From positions 62,001 through 126,000 of the forward strand of contig PQAO01000021.1 in the NCBI GenBank assembly GCA_003104995.1: a DNA stretch of 64,000 nt. Direction: 5' to 3'. Positions within the stretch are counted from its first letter, which is position 1; every line of letters begins with the position of its first letter. The notes beneath the pieces are model-generated. The model made no database searches. It was not told the origin of the DNA and was given only the letters and a program-made list of their open reading frames with translations. Positions 34,641 to 43,946 of this stretch are shown piece by piece. Source of the stretch: Dehalococcoidia bacterium (GTDB lineage Bacteria > Chloroflexota > Dehalococcoidia > Tepidiformales > Tepidiformaceae). A program made the translations under genes and the position numbers.

Positions 34641-35297
34641 CTACAGTACCGGCGAAGCAGGTCCCCTGGGCGCCAGCTCCAGGAGCTTGACCAGGACGTC
34701 GTAGGTCGCATAGGCATCGGCCAGCGCGCCATGCTCACCCATCCGGCCAATACCCAGCCGGTCCGCTACATGCCCCAGGTTGAATCGGTCCACCTGCCCG
34801 CCGTTCCGCAGCAACTGGCGCGCGATTGGCTGCACGTCGAGCGCCACGGTTGCGAACGGCCACGGCTGCTGCAGCCGCCGGAACGTCTCGGCCAGGAACG
34901 TCATGTCCTGCCCGATCCCCCAGCCGGCGACCACGGAATCGCGGCCCAGCAGCGCGAAGCGCTCGAATGCTTCCTCCAACTCCAGGGCCGATTTCCAGTT
35001 CTTCGCGCTATAGCCCACCACCTTGAGCGCACCAGGCACGGCGTTCCCGATGTGCCGTGGCTTCACCCGGGCGCCCCATGCCTCCTCTTCCGGGATCCCT
35101 CGGGAAAGCACGGCTCGCACGCCGCCTACATCAAGGATCTCGTGCATCTGGGCATTCGGGCCGCTCATCTCCAGGTCCACCACGAACAGCGACGTCCACT
35201 CCTGCAGGTCTTCGGCCGCGGCTGGCTCCGGCGTCAGGCGGCCATCCGGCTCCAGCCGGCGCAGCCCGGCCGCGAGGGTACCCAGGAGATGATTCAT
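34641..35297 (-). CDS. DEDDh-type 3'-5' exonuclease
   Basis: The 218-residue protein has the Exo I motif FVVDLEMSG (D-x-E), Exo II in VVAGWGIGQDMTFLAETF, and Exo III in HGALADAYATYDVLVKLL with H and D, so all four metal ligands and the general base appear present. It belongs to the RNase T/DnaQ-like superfamily; a role in DNA or RNA trimming is inferred. The N-terminal 30 residues are not part of the fold. It lies 7 bases from the MFS gene on the same strand. Confidence 0.82.
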   Translation of the reverse strand: MNHLLGTLAAGLRRLEPDGRLTPEPAAAEDLQEWTSLFVVDLEMSGPNAQMHEILDVGGVRAVLSRGIPEEEAWGARVKPRHIGNAVPGALKVVGYSAKNWKSALELEEAFERFALLGRDSVVAGWGIGQDMTFLAETFRRLQQPWPFATVALDVQPIARQLLRNGGQVDRFNLGHVADRLGIGRMGEHGALADAYATYDVLVKLLELAPRGPASPVL

Positions 35298-35304
35298 CAG
35301 AACC

Positions 35305-36696
35305 TCAGATGCGCCGCAGCTCGCGTGAGCCGACGGCCAGGATCAGCGTGAGCAGGGCCGCGACGACCATCCAGCCGCCCACTACATGGGGTGCTCCCCA
35401 CCGGTCGATCATAGCGCCCATCAGCAGCCCGGCGAAAGGCGTCAGCCCCCAGGTCATCGTCTGTAGCGATACCACCCGCGACCGGTATTCCGGGGCCGCC
35501 TTCATCTGCATCAGCGATGAGTTGAACGCCGCGTACACGCTATGAAAGATGCCCGCCACCGCCAGCACGGCCACCGCCACCCAGAGATGGCGCGTCAACG
35601 TGAACATCCCCACCGAGACGGCATAGAAGAAGCACGCCCACATCATCCATGGCCCGATTCGCGGGCGATTCGAGGCAACCGCGACGATCGCTCCGCCGAG
35701 CAGGGAGCCCAGCCCGACCGCCGCCGCGAGGTACCCGTAGCCCTGCGACCCCGAATCCAGCACGGTGGTCGCAAACACCGGGAGGAAGTTGACGTACGGA
35801 TAGACGAGCACGCTCGGGAGGATCGCCATCCCCACGATCAGCGCCATCCGGCGATCGCTTGCCACATACCGCAGGCCCGAGGCCACGCTCGCGAACACGC
35901 CCTCCCGGTTCTCGACCAGCTCGGGCTCCGAACGGTGCAACCGCGAGGTCAGCACCACGGCCAGCACCAGGCAAGCCGCCTGTACCTCAAACGTGCCCTC
36001 CGTCCCGATGAGCCCGATCAGCGCCCCGCCGATGGCCGGTCCGACGACTCGCATCGCGTTCCCGCCGAGCGAGTTCAGTGCCACCGCGTTGGTCATTTCG
36101 TCCGGGCCAACCGTATCGAACACCAGCAAGCTGCGGATCGGGCCGGCCAGCGCCTCAACGATGCCCGCCGCCGCCGCCGTCACGTACACCATCCAGATCT
36201 CGATTGTGCCCGTCGCGACCAGTACCGCCAGCGTCGCGGCAATGAGCGCACTTCCCGACGTGTAGATCATGAGCTGCCGCCGCCGCTCGAACCGGCCGGC
36301 TACGTAACCCCCGAATGGCGACAGGAACACCAGGAATGCTCCCCGCAAGAGCGCCACGAGTGCCAGGTCCGTCGCCGAACCGCCCAGGTCGCTGGAAACC
36401 AGCCACCCCTGGCCGATCATCTGGACCCACGAACCGATCTGGAGGGCCATCGTCGAGGCGAGCAGGAACCGGAAGTCCCGGTGCCGGAGCGATGCGAGCG
36501 GCCGGCCAGGCGCGATCAACCCGCCGGCGCGAGCTCTCGGAGGTTCAGCCGGCCGGGCGCGAGAAGGCAACGACAATCCCTTGGACGCAGGAGCAATTCC
36601 GTCTGCTGACGTTACACGCGGCCGACCGAACGGACTACGCACCGCGACGCCTGCACGGCGAATTGTCCGGCGACACTCTACGATGGAACCAGCCAT
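35305..36696 (-). CDS. MFS transporter (MFS_3/enterobactin-exporter type)
   Basis: The membrane protein has 10-12 predicted helices starting near residue 67 of the longest frame (LASLRHRDFRFLLASTMALQIGSWVQMIGQGWLV), with ALLRGAFLVFLSPFGGYVAGRFERRRQL as the loop 2-3 region. It resembles the MFS_3 group of exporters; the substrate is unknown. The start is uncertain: the ATG at 36696 adds an arginine-rich leader that overlaps the region upstream of tldD, and later TTG codons near 36575 are alternatives. Confidence 0.82.
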   Translation of the reverse strand: MAGSIVECRRTIRRAGVAVRSPFGRPRVTSADGIAPASKGLSLPSRARPAEPPRARAGGLIAPGRPLASLRHRDFRFLLASTMALQIGSWVQMIGQGWLVSSDLGGSATDLALVALLRGAFLVFLSPFGGYVAGRFERRRQLMIYTSGSALIAATLAVLVATGTIEIWMVYVTAAAAGIVEALAGPIRSLLVFDTVGPDEMTNAVALNSLGGNAMRVVGPAIGGALIGLIGTEGTFEVQAACLVLAVVLTSRLHRSEPELVENREGVFASVASGLRYVASDRRMALIVGMAILPSVLVYPYVNFLPVFATTVLDSGSQGYGYLAAAVGLGSLLGGAIVAVASNRPRIGPWMMWACFFYAVSVGMFTLTRHLWVAVAVLAVAGIFHSVYAAFNSSLMQMKAAPEYRSRVVSLQTMTWGLTPFAGLLMGAMIDRWGAPHVVGGWMVVAALLTLILAVGSRELRRI

Positions 36697-36722
36697 CCTT
36701 CAGCCACAGGAGGGAGTCCTCG

Positions 36723-38171
36723 ATGAGCGACCCGGGCGCCCAAGCGCTTGCCTTCTTCAACGACCGCTACCGCATCGACCCCACGGTGATGTCGTCGCTG
36801 CTTTCCATCGCGCTCAGCCGCGGCGGCGACTTCGCCGAGCTCTTTTTCGAACACCGCACGAATAGCGCCATCCAGTGGGAAGACCAGCGCGTCAAGTCCG
36901 CATCGCGCAACGTTGCCCAGGGCGTCGGCATCCGCGTGGTCAAAGGCGATGCGATCGGCTACGCCTACACCGAGTCGCTCGATGTGGCCGCCATGCGGCG
37001 AGCCGCCGAGACGGCCTCCCGCATCGGCACCAGCGACGAGCGGCCCGTACCGATCGATGCCACCCCGTACGTCGCCAGTGAGGGCTCCTTCTACCGTTTC
37101 GATGAGCCTCTCACCGACGAGCCCCCAGCGGCCAAGGTCGCCCTCCTCGACCGGGCCGACCGGGCTGCGCGCGCCTACGACTCCAGCATCGCCCGGCTCG
37201 ATGCCAGCATCGGCGACGAAGTCAAGTATGTGATGGTCGCGCGCAGCGACGGCAAGGTTGTCGGCGATGTCCAGCCCCTCATTCGCTTCAACGTCAGTGC
37301 GCTCTCCCAGAAAGGCGAGAGCCGCCAGGTAGCCCGCACCGGCGGCGGTGGTCGCCTCGGCATCGAATACTTCGACGCCGTCACCACGCCCGAAACGCTC
37401 GCCATCGAGGCCGCCCGCCAGGCCGTCCTCCAGCAGGATGCGCGCGAGGCGCCAGCCGGGACGCTGCCCGTGGTCCTCGCCGCCGGCGATAGCGGTGTCC
37501 TCCTCCACGAAGCGGTTGGCCACGGCCTCGAAGCGGACTTCAATCGCAAGGGCACCAGCAACTACACCGGCCGCGTGGGCCAGCCGGTTGCCAGCCCCCT
37601 CGTCACCGTCGTCGATGACGGCACCATCGCCGACTCCCGCGGCTCCATCAACGTCGATGACGAGGGCAATCCGACCACACGGAACGTTCTCATCGAAGAC
37701 GGCACCCTCCGCGGTTACCTCCACGACGAAGTCAGCGCCCGCCACTTCGGCGTGACACCCTCCGGCTCCGGCCGTCGCCAGACCTTCAAGGACTACATCA
37801 TGCCCCGCATGACCAACACCTTCATGCTCCCCGGACAGGACACCCCCGAAGACATCATTCGCGCCGTCGACCGCGGCATCTACGCGGTCTCGTACTCCGG
37901 CGGACAGGTGAACATCTCGAACGGCGACTTCGTTTTCTCCGTCACCGAGGCCTACATGATCGAGGACGGCAAGCTCACCTCGTCGCTCCGCAACGTCATG
38001 CTCATCGGCAACGGCCCCGACGTGCTGTCGAAGGTCACCCGCGTTGCCAACGACTACCAGCTCTCCGACGGCCGCTGGACCTGTGGCAAGGACGGCCAGT
38101 CGGTCCCGGTCGGCGTTGGCATGCCCACCGTGCTCGTTTCCGGTATCACCGTCGGCGGGACGAAGGTCTAG
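36723..38171 (+). CDS. tldD: Metalloprotease TldD
   Basis: The 482-residue protein is the catalytic half of the TldD/TldE peptidase, which degrades unfolded or modified peptides and processes some RiPPs. The metal site HEAVGHGLEAD is near residue 263. Other family parts are RGSINVDDEGNPT, YIMPRMTNTFMLPG and the cysteine-containing C-terminus. The ribosome-binding site GGAGGG supports the ATG at 36723. tldE follows after two bases. Confidence 0.94.
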   Translation: MSDPGAQALAFFNDRYRIDPTVMSSLLSIALSRGGDFAELFFEHRTNSAIQWEDQRVKSASRNVAQGVGIRVVKGDAIGYAYTESLDVAAMRRAAETASRIGTSDERPVPIDATPYVASEGSFYRFDEPLTDEPPAAKVALLDRADRAARAYDSSIARLDASIGDEVKYVMVARSDGKVVGDVQPLIRFNVSALSQKGESRQVARTGGGGRLGIEYFDAVTTPETLAIEAARQAVLQQDAREAPAGTLPVVLAAGDSGVLLHEAVGHGLEADFNRKGTSNYTGRVGQPVASPLVTVVDDGTIADSRGSINVDDEGNPTTRNVLIEDGTLRGYLHDEVSARHFGVTPSGSGRRQTFKDYIMPRMTNTFMLPGQDTPEDIIRAVDRGIYAVSYSGGQVNISNGDFVFSVTEAYMIEDGKLTSSLRNVMLIGNGPDVLSKVTRVANDYQLSDGRWTCGKDGQSVPVGVGMPTVLVSGITVGGTKV

Positions 38172-38173
38172 CC

Positions 38174-39541
38174 ATGCGTAATGAAGGACCAACCCCGCTC
38201 GACATTGCCCGCCGTGCCGTCCAGCTTGCTCAAGCCGCCGGCGCCGAACAGTGCGACGCCATCGTCTCCATGTATACCGAGTCCAACGTCACCGTCCGCC
38301 TCGGCGAGCTCGAAAAGCTCATCGAAGCCGGATCCATGTCGCTCGGCCTCCGTGTCATCAACGGGGGCCGCACCGCCGTTTGCTCTACGTCCGACCTCTC
38401 GCCCGCAGCTCTTGAACGCTTCGCCGCCGAGACCGTCGAACTCGCCGCCATCTCCGAGCCCGACGAGTTCGCGGGCCTTCCCGAACCGGCACTGCTTGCG
38501 ATCGACGTCAGCGCTGCCGGACTCGCCCTCTACGATGAACGCCTGGAGTCGCTCACGACCGAGCAGAAGATCCAGATGGCGAAAGCCTGCGAAGGTGCTG
38601 CCTTCGCCGCCGACCCGCGCATCAACAACACGGATGGCGCCAGCCTCTCCACGCGTATTGGCGAAGTCGCACTGGCCAACTCCCTCGGATTCGCGGGAGC
38701 ATACCCCGCCACCACCGTCTCCCTCGTTGTCGAAGCCATCGCCGACGACGCGGAAGGCAAGAAGCGCAACGGCTACTGGTACTCCGCCGAGCGCAGTCTC
38801 CACCGTCTTGCCGACCCCGAAGAGATCGGGCGCATCGCCGCCCGGCGGACCATCGACCAGCTCGGTGCCCGTAAGGTCGCAACCTGCCAGGTCCCGGTCG
38901 TGTTCGAACCGATGATGGCAGTCTCCCTGGTGGGTGATCTGGTGGGCTGCGCCACCGGCAGCGCCCTCTATCGTGGCGCGACCTTCCTCGCGGGCCGCAC
39001 CGGCCAGGCGATCGGGTCTTCTCTCGTAACCATCACCGACGACCCCTCCATCCCGGGGCGCTTCGGCTCGCGCCCCTTTGATGGCGAGGGGGTCGCGACG
39101 CGGCGAAACGCCGTCATGGAAGCGGGAGTGTTCCGGGGCTTTCTCTTTGACTGCTACACTGCCCGCCGCACGGGCAACGACACAACCGGCAGCGCTCAAC
39201 GGGGCATCGAGTCGCTGCCCGCGCCCGGGCCCTCGAACCTGATCTTCGGAGCTGGCCTCACCCCGCCTGAAGAAGTGATCGCCGGTGTTTCGAACGGCCT
39301 CTACCTTACGACCCTCATGGGCAGTGGTTTCAACCCGACCACCGGCGACTACTCGCGTGGTGCCGGCGGCTTCTGGATCGAGAACGGGCGCATCGCCTAC
39401 CCGGTCACTGAGATCAATATCTCTGGCCGGATGGACGCAATGCTTGCGGATATCGATTCCGTGGGGACCGACCTCGCCTGGTTCGGTTCGAGTGCCGCCC
39501 CGACCGTACGCGTGCGGGAGATGACTGTCTCCGGTACCTGA
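38174..39541 (+). CDS. pmbA: Metalloprotease-like subunit TldE/PmbA
   Basis: The 455-residue partner of TldD lacks the HExxxH motif, as is normal for PmbA/TldE, and contributes to the heterodimer's substrate chamber. Family segments are RVINGGRTAVCSTSDL, GVATRRNAVMEAGVFRGFLFDCYTARR and GAGGFWIENGRIAYPVTEINISG. It is directly coupled to tldD. Confidence 0.93.
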   Translation: MRNEGPTPLDIARRAVQLAQAAGAEQCDAIVSMYTESNVTVRLGELEKLIEAGSMSLGLRVINGGRTAVCSTSDLSPAALERFAAETVELAAISEPDEFAGLPEPALLAIDVSAAGLALYDERLESLTTEQKIQMAKACEGAAFAADPRINNTDGASLSTRIGEVALANSLGFAGAYPATTVSLVVEAIADDAEGKKRNGYWYSAERSLHRLADPEEIGRIAARRTIDQLGARKVATCQVPVVFEPMMAVSLVGDLVGCATGSALYRGATFLAGRTGQAIGSSLVTITDDPSIPGRFGSRPFDGEGVATRRNAVMEAGVFRGFLFDCYTARRTGNDTTGSAQRGIESLPAPGPSNLIFGAGLTPPEEVIAGVSNGLYLTTLMGSGFNPTTGDYSRGAGGFWIENGRIAYPVTEINISGRMDAMLADIDSVGTDLAWFGSSAAPTVRVREMTVSGT

Positions 39542-39545
39542 TTGG

Positions 39546-39746
39546 TCAGGCGCCCCGTTCCTCCAGGGAATCCAGGTGCTGTCGCAACTGGACCACCCGG
39601 CGCACTGCCTCGCGGATCACGTAACCCGGCTCGTTGCCGGCCCGTTCGGCCTGCAGCGCGATGATCACCGCCTCAAGCGTCTCCGCGACTTCCACGAGGA
39701 TGCCGCGAAGCTCCTCGATGTTTCGTTGCTCGTTCGGTTGCATCAT
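39546..39746 (-). CDS. Small helical protein, unknown function
   Basis: The 66-residue protein beginning MMQPNEQRNIEELRGILVEVAETL is predicted to be two helices (about 8-30 and 38-62), possibly a coiled coil; the C-terminus is REAVRRVVQLRQHLDSLEERGA. The start at 39746 has GGAGGGG upstream at a longish distance. An earlier open frame is non-coding. I recognise no family. Confidence 0.55.
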   Translation of the reverse strand: MMQPNEQRNIEELRGILVEVAETLEAVIIALQAERAGNEPGYVIREAVRRVVQLRQHLDSLEERGA

Positions 39747-39819
39747 GGCTGAGTGTCCCCCTCCGGCCTGTGACCAACACAGCAGGCCCAAGGTTACAGG
39801 ATCGTGGCAATCGCCACGC

Positions 39820-40479
39820 TCATACTTCAGAGCGAAGGTACGCCGTCGATAATGCGTCGGCGTATTCGTTCCACAGCGACCCATCGTGCGCCCGGATCCA
39901 CTCGATCCGTGCCAGCGGCCGCTCCTGTACCAGCGCCCATGCCCGCTGCACCAGGTCCAGGTTTTTCACCTCGCCCTCTTTGCGCTTCCACCCCCGCGAT
40001 TCCCACCCCTTCGCCCAGCGCGTGAGCGTGTTCACCACGAGCTGGCTATCCGAATACACGGTCACCGGCAGGTCACTTGGCGCCATCTCCAGCCCGTTGA
40101 TCATCGCGGTCAATTCCATCCGGTTGTTCGTGGTGTTGGGGGCATCTCCGTGGCGCTCCTCGATCACCACGCCGTCTCGCACGTGGACCGCCCCCCAGCC
40201 GCCCGGGCCGGGGTTCCCCTGGCACGAACCGTCCGTGAAGATGCCCGTGTCCGGCCCCGCCGTGAACCGCATCAGCACCTCACCGGTCGTCAGGCTCTGT
40301 GTCCGTGTAACCGAGTTTCCCCGGGCGCGCGAGTTCTTCGCCGCCGGTCTGGTCTCGCCTTCACGGGGCTTGTCCCGGCACTCCATGCATTGCTTCGGTG
40401 TCCAGTTCGGGTATTTCGCCCTCACAGCCTCGGGGAGCGTGAACTCCCGGCCACAGGCGCCACACGTATACGAAGCCAT
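39820..40479 (-). CDS. rnhA: Ribonuclease HI with N-terminal zinc ribbon
   Basis: Residues about 72-215 form RNase HI, which cuts RNA in RNA-DNA hybrids: FTDGSCQGNPGPGGWGA (D), NRMELTAMINGLE (E), VTVYSDSQLVVNTL (D) and the last aspartate in NEYADALST. Residues 1-35 (YTCGACGREFTLPEAVRAK and QCMECRD) form a four-cysteine zinc ribbon similar to those seen in small nucleic-acid-binding proteins. The linker of about 35 residues is hydrophilic. The fusion is unusual for a bacterial RNase HI, whose accessory domain is more often the HBD type. Confidence 0.9.
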   Translation of the reverse strand: MASYTCGACGREFTLPEAVRAKYPNWTPKQCMECRDKPREGETRPAAKNSRARGNSVTRTQSLTTGEVLMRFTAGPDTGIFTDGSCQGNPGPGGWGAVHVRDGVVIEERHGDAPNTTNNRMELTAMINGLEMAPSDLPVTVYSDSQLVVNTLTRWAKGWESRGWKRKEGEVKNLDLVQRAWALVQERPLARIEWIRAHDGSLWNEYADALSTAYLRSEV

Positions 40480-40569
40480 CCGGCCCAGTCTAGGCGACCA
40501 TGCTCATCTGCGCCGAACGGCCGTGGGCGGGTGAGCGCTCGCTGCCGCATACTGGCCGGGGAGGACGTT

Positions 40570-41487
40570 ATGAAGATTCGGCGGAACCGGGAACTCAGTC
40601 CCGACCTCATCGATAAGCGTGCCGAGACGCGCGCCTCGGCCGGACGTGGACTTTCCATTCCCGGAGGAGCAAAAGGCGGCATCGGCGGAATCCTCGTGAT
40701 GCTCGTCCTCGCCCTCCTCGGCGGCAGCCAGCTCATCGGCGGCGGTGGCTCCGGTGGTTCCGGCATCGACATCACCGACATTCTTGGCCAGATGGCCGGC
40801 GTCCAGCAGCCGGGCACAGGCTCCTCCGTCCCGGACGCGCCCGACCCCCAGGCCGACGAAGTTGCCTTCGTCTCGTTCGTCCTCGATGACATCCAGGACT
40901 TCTGGGCCGAGGAGTTCAAGGCATCCGGCGCAACCTACGAGCGCGCGAAGCTCGTGCTCTTCGAACGCTCAGTCACAACTGGCGGTTGCGGTTCGGCGCC
41001 ATCTGCCGCCGGGCCCTTCTATTGCCCGCCCGACCAGACCGCCTACATCGACCTCACCTTCTTTGCCGAACTGGCGGCTCAACTCCAGTTCTCCGGCGAC
41101 TTCGCCCAGGCCTATGTCATTGCCCACGAACTCGGCCACCACGTTCAGAACCTGACCGGCGTTAATGCGGCCGTACGCGAGGCTTCAGAAAAGACCCCGT
41201 CGAAGGCGAACGAATACTCGGTCCGCCAGGAGCTCCAGGCCGACTGTTTCGCCGGCGCCTGGGCCTACTCGGTGTACCAGGCCGGCCTCCTCGAAAGCGG
41301 CGACATCGAAGAAGCGCTCAACGCCGCCTCCGCCGTTGGCGACGACCGCATCCAGAAGCAGTCTGGGACCGCGATCAACCAGGAAACCTGGACCCACGGC
41401 TCGTCGGAGCAACGCGTCAGTTGGTTCAAGCGCGGCTTCGAATCCGGCGACCCGGGACAATGCGACACGTTCTCGGGCGACTACTAA
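40570..41487 (+). CDS. Neutral zinc metallopeptidase (YpfJ-like family)
   Basis: The 305-residue protein has one N-terminal membrane helix (about 37-56, IGGILVMLVLALLGGSQL) after a basic cytoplasmic tail, a Gly-rich linker, and an outward peptidase domain with the zinc motif AYVIAHELGHHVQNLTG near residue 193 and the third-ligand region QELQADCFAGAWA. The family (putative neutral zinc metallopeptidase, YpfJ) is widespread and poorly characterised. Cysteines at SVTTGGCGSA and FYCPPD may form a disulphide. The ATG at 40570 follows GGGGAGG. Confidence 0.9.
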   Translation: MKIRRNRELSPDLIDKRAETRASAGRGLSIPGGAKGGIGGILVMLVLALLGGSQLIGGGGSGGSGIDITDILGQMAGVQQPGTGSSVPDAPDPQADEVAFVSFVLDDIQDFWAEEFKASGATYERAKLVLFERSVTTGGCGSAPSAAGPFYCPPDQTAYIDLTFFAELAAQLQFSGDFAQAYVIAHELGHHVQNLTGVNAAVREASEKTPSKANEYSVRQELQADCFAGAWAYSVYQAGLLESGDIEEALNAASAVGDDRIQKQSGTAINQETWTHGSSEQRVSWFKRGFESGDPGQCDTFSGDY

Positions 41488-42086
41488 GCTAATCCAGCTT
41501 CGATGCGGGCAGCCTGCCGGGCCATCTCTGCAAATGTCTCGCTGCTCAGCAATTCCAGCGCGGGAACGAACAGGTCGTCTTCCTCGTCGCCGAAATGCCC
41601 CTGCAAGATCCAGTCGAGGCGCTTCAGGGCGTCCAGGAATTCCTCGAGCGTCTCGCTCGTCGTTCCGCCGTCAGCTGCCCGGGTCACCGCCGATGTCATC
41701 TGCGAACGCGCCGCATCAACCTCACCGTGCCCTTCGGCCATGGTGCTGAGTGCCCTGGCAAGAATGGCCTGCCGGTTCCGCACTTCGTCGTGCTGTTCCA
41801 CCATCTCGTCGACCACCTGGTCCAGCGCCGCCGCCAGGCCCCGCATCGCCGGGAACAGTACGTCCTCTTCCTTGGTAATGTGGATGACCAGGTTCTCGGC
41901 CATATAGGCATCCAGATCGCGCACGACGCGCAGCGCGGCTCCGGCCAGTTCTATGTCTCCGGGTGCCTCCAGGGCGGCCACGACACTCTCCTGTGCCCCG
42001 GTCACCAGACCATGGATCTCAGTGTGCTCGCGCATCAGCGTGGCGAGCGGTTCCACCGTCGTTTCTAAGTTCCCAAACGTTGCCAT
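41484..42086 (-). CDS. Hemerythrin-like HHE-domain protein
   Basis: The 200-residue four-helix protein has the hemerythrin ligand pattern: HTEIHGLVTG, HITKEEDVLFPAM, EQHDEVRNR and HFGDEEDDLFVPAL, enough histidines and carboxylates for a di-iron site. Proteins of this kind sense or store O2 or NO or repair iron centres; no partner is adjacent. It overlaps the convergent peptidase gene by a few bases. The ATG at 42086 gives the expected N-terminus. Confidence 0.85.
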   Translation of the reverse strand: MATFGNLETTVEPLATLMREHTEIHGLVTGAQESVVAALEAPGDIELAGAALRVVRDLDAYMAENLVIHITKEEDVLFPAMRGLAAALDQVVDEMVEQHDEVRNRQAILARALSTMAEGHGEVDAARSQMTSAVTRAADGGTTSETLEEFLDALKRLDWILQGHFGDEEDDLFVPALELLSSETFAEMARQAARIEAGLA

Positions 42087-42229
42087 GCACCAAGTCTGCC
42101 TGCCCCGTGGAGGATCGCGCCACACGCAGGTCTATCCTGCCGCCCAATGGCCCTGCGAAATCCGCCGACCGGCCGTGTGCGGGCGCCCGCTTGCAAGGGC
42201 AAGCTAGGATCGTCGAGAGGTGTAGGCCC

Positions 42230-42349
42230 ATGCGTTGGCTATTCTTCGCACGCCTCGCCGGGGTCGCAGGGTCCTTCGCGAACATTGCCCGCTCTCGTTT
42301 CGCGGACGAACGCCGTGAGGGCACCGGAAGCGCCGGGGCGCCAACTTGA
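42230..42349 (+). CDS. Possible small protein of 39 residues
   Basis: The short frame MRWLFFARLAGVAGSFANIA followed by a charged tail starts at an ATG with GAGAGG nine bases upstream, and stops 17 bases before the next gene. The N-terminus is hydrophobic with a W-x-F pattern. Only ribosome-binding site, spacing and codon look support it; conservation is not testable here. Confidence 0.35.
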   Translation: MRWLFFARLAGVAGSFANIARSRFADERREGTGSAGAPT

Positions 42350-42366
42350 GCGCAGGAGGAACATGC

Positions 42367-42756
42367 ATGAGTGAAGAACGCGGCCGCCGAATCGTTCAGT
42401 CGCTGCTCTACGCAGCCGAGCAGCTTGAGGGCGCATCTTCGGGCCCGGATGTCCGGGCCGCCGTCCGTGACTGCGCCCTCGCACTCGAGCATCACCTCGA
42501 CACGCTTGCAAAGGATCTCAACGCCGACCCGTCGAGCATTCATGCCATCGAGCCCGCCCTCATCCCGCGCGCGCGAAACGTCGAGGCCGGCCTGAAGCAG
42601 TTGTTGCTAACCTGCTGGGAGTTCCTCGCCCGCAACGACACCGAGCTGGGTGACTTCGCACGCGCCCGCGACTTCGCGCGCCAGATGCGCGACGCCGGCC
42701 ACGAGGACATCGACCTCGTCTTCGCCAGCCTGTTGCTCCCCCAGGGCCTGGACTAA
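42367..42756 (+). CDS. All-helical protein of unknown function
   Basis: The 129-residue protein is predicted to be almost entirely helical, with heptad-like spacing (GRRIVQSLLYAAEQLEGA; ALALEHHLDTLAKDL; RNVEAGLKQLLLTCWEFLA). The ATG at 42367 has the ribosome-binding site AGGAGG. There is no signal peptide and no membrane helix. I do not recognise a family. It may be co-transcribed with the preceding 39-residue frame. Confidence 0.65.
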   Translation: MSEERGRRIVQSLLYAAEQLEGASSGPDVRAAVRDCALALEHHLDTLAKDLNADPSSIHAIEPALIPRARNVEAGLKQLLLTCWEFLARNDTELGDFARARDFARQMRDAGHEDIDLVFASLLLPQGLD

Positions 42757-42794
42757 GGGCCGCCGGGCGGGCGCACCCTCTCGGCTTGCCGGCT

Positions 42795-43946
42795 CTACTC
42801 CCGCTGCAGGATGTGCACCAGGCACACCCCGCCGATGCCCACCATGTGCACCAGGCCGGTGCGCGCCCCCTCGACCTGCCGCTGGCCGGCCGCTCCGCGC
42901 AATTGCAGCACCGTCTCGTGCACCTGGGCGAGGCCCGTCGGCCCCAGCGGATGCCCGCGCGAAAGCAGGCCGCCATCGGTGCTGAACGGTATCCGCCCTC
43001 CGATGCTCAGTTCCCCCCGCTCCACCGCTGCCTCGCCCGACCCACGCTCGCAAAAGCCCATGCTCTCGCAGTACTCGATCTCCTCGACCGTGAACGCGTC
43101 GTGCACCTGCACCAGGTCGATATCCCTGGGGCCGAGCCCTGCCTGTTCGTAGGCCGCCTGCACGGTCGCGACGGTCGTGTCGGCGTCCTGGGCGTTCATC
43201 ACGCCCGCCAGCGTCGGCGTCCGGAACGCAGAGGCAATCACGCGAATTGCGGGTGCGATCCCGAGTTCCCGCGCCTTCCGCTCGCTCACGACGATGGCGG
43301 CGGCGCCGCCGTCTCCCACGGGACAGCAGTGAGGTACCGTCAGCGGATCGGCCACCACCCGCGCGTTGCGGACGTCCTCCAGGGTCATCGGCTCGCGCAT
43401 CTGCGCGTACGGGTTCAGCATCGCGTGCTTGCGGTTCTTCACCGCCACCTGCGCGAACTGGTCCAGGTTCGAACCAAACTCGTACATGCGGCGCCGTGTC
43501 CGCATCGCGAACAGCCCCGCCGGGGGCAGCGGTCCCTGCATCGCCCCGATCTGGCGCTCCCGGTACTCCGCCGTTCCCGGTTCCGGGGCGCCTACGCCTC
43601 CATCGAGCCGCAGCGTCCGCCCGAACTTCCCAACGCCCACCGCCAGCGCGATGTCCACTGAACCCGAGTCCACGTCCCGGCAGGCCAGCCGGAACGCGCT
43701 CGAACCGCTTGCCGAGGCGTTGTCGATGTTTGTGATCGGGATGCCCGTCAGTCCGAGTTGCGCCCCGATGCGCGTCCCGGGCGTCAGCCCCGCTCCCGCC
43801 GCGCCGCAGTGCATCACTTCGATTGCTCTCCAGGGCAGTCCCGCATCGGCCAGCGCCGCGAGCACCGCCCCCGTGCCCAGGTCCGCCACCGTCTTGTCCG
43901 GGTGCCGCCCGAACGGCACCATCCCCACACCCACGACGATCGCCAT
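42795..43946 (-). CDS. Thiolase-like protein lacking the nucleophilic cysteine (Ltp2/lipid-transfer type)
   Basis: The 383-residue protein has the thiolase fold of the SCPx/lipid-transfer subgroup: VHDAFTVEEIEYCESMGF, GGLLSRGHPLGPTGLAQVHE and the C-terminal GIGGVCLVHIL. In the active-site loop (IDNASASGSSAF, residues 74-85) serine 78 replaces the acylated cysteine of true thiolases (N-x-C-x-S-G). A DUF35 gene overlaps the start. In actinobacteria the cysteine-less Ltp2 forms a complex with a DUF35 partner and acts as a retro-aldolase in steroid side-chain removal. An aldolase-like role is therefore possible; substrates are unknown. Confidence 0.85.
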   Translation of the reverse strand: MAIVVGVGMVPFGRHPDKTVADLGTGAVLAALADAGLPWRAIEVMHCGAAGAGLTPGTRIGAQLGLTGIPITNIDNASASGSSAFRLACRDVDSGSVDIALAVGVGKFGRTLRLDGGVGAPEPGTAEYRERQIGAMQGPLPPAGLFAMRTRRRMYEFGSNLDQFAQVAVKNRKHAMLNPYAQMREPMTLEDVRNARVVADPLTVPHCCPVGDGGAAAIVVSERKARELGIAPAIRVIASAFRTPTLAGVMNAQDADTTVATVQAAYEQAGLGPRDIDLVQVHDAFTVEEIEYCESMGFCERGSGEAAVERGELSIGGRIPFSTDGGLLSRGHPLGPTGLAQVHETVLQLRGAAGQRQVEGARTGLVHMVGIGGVCLVHILQRE

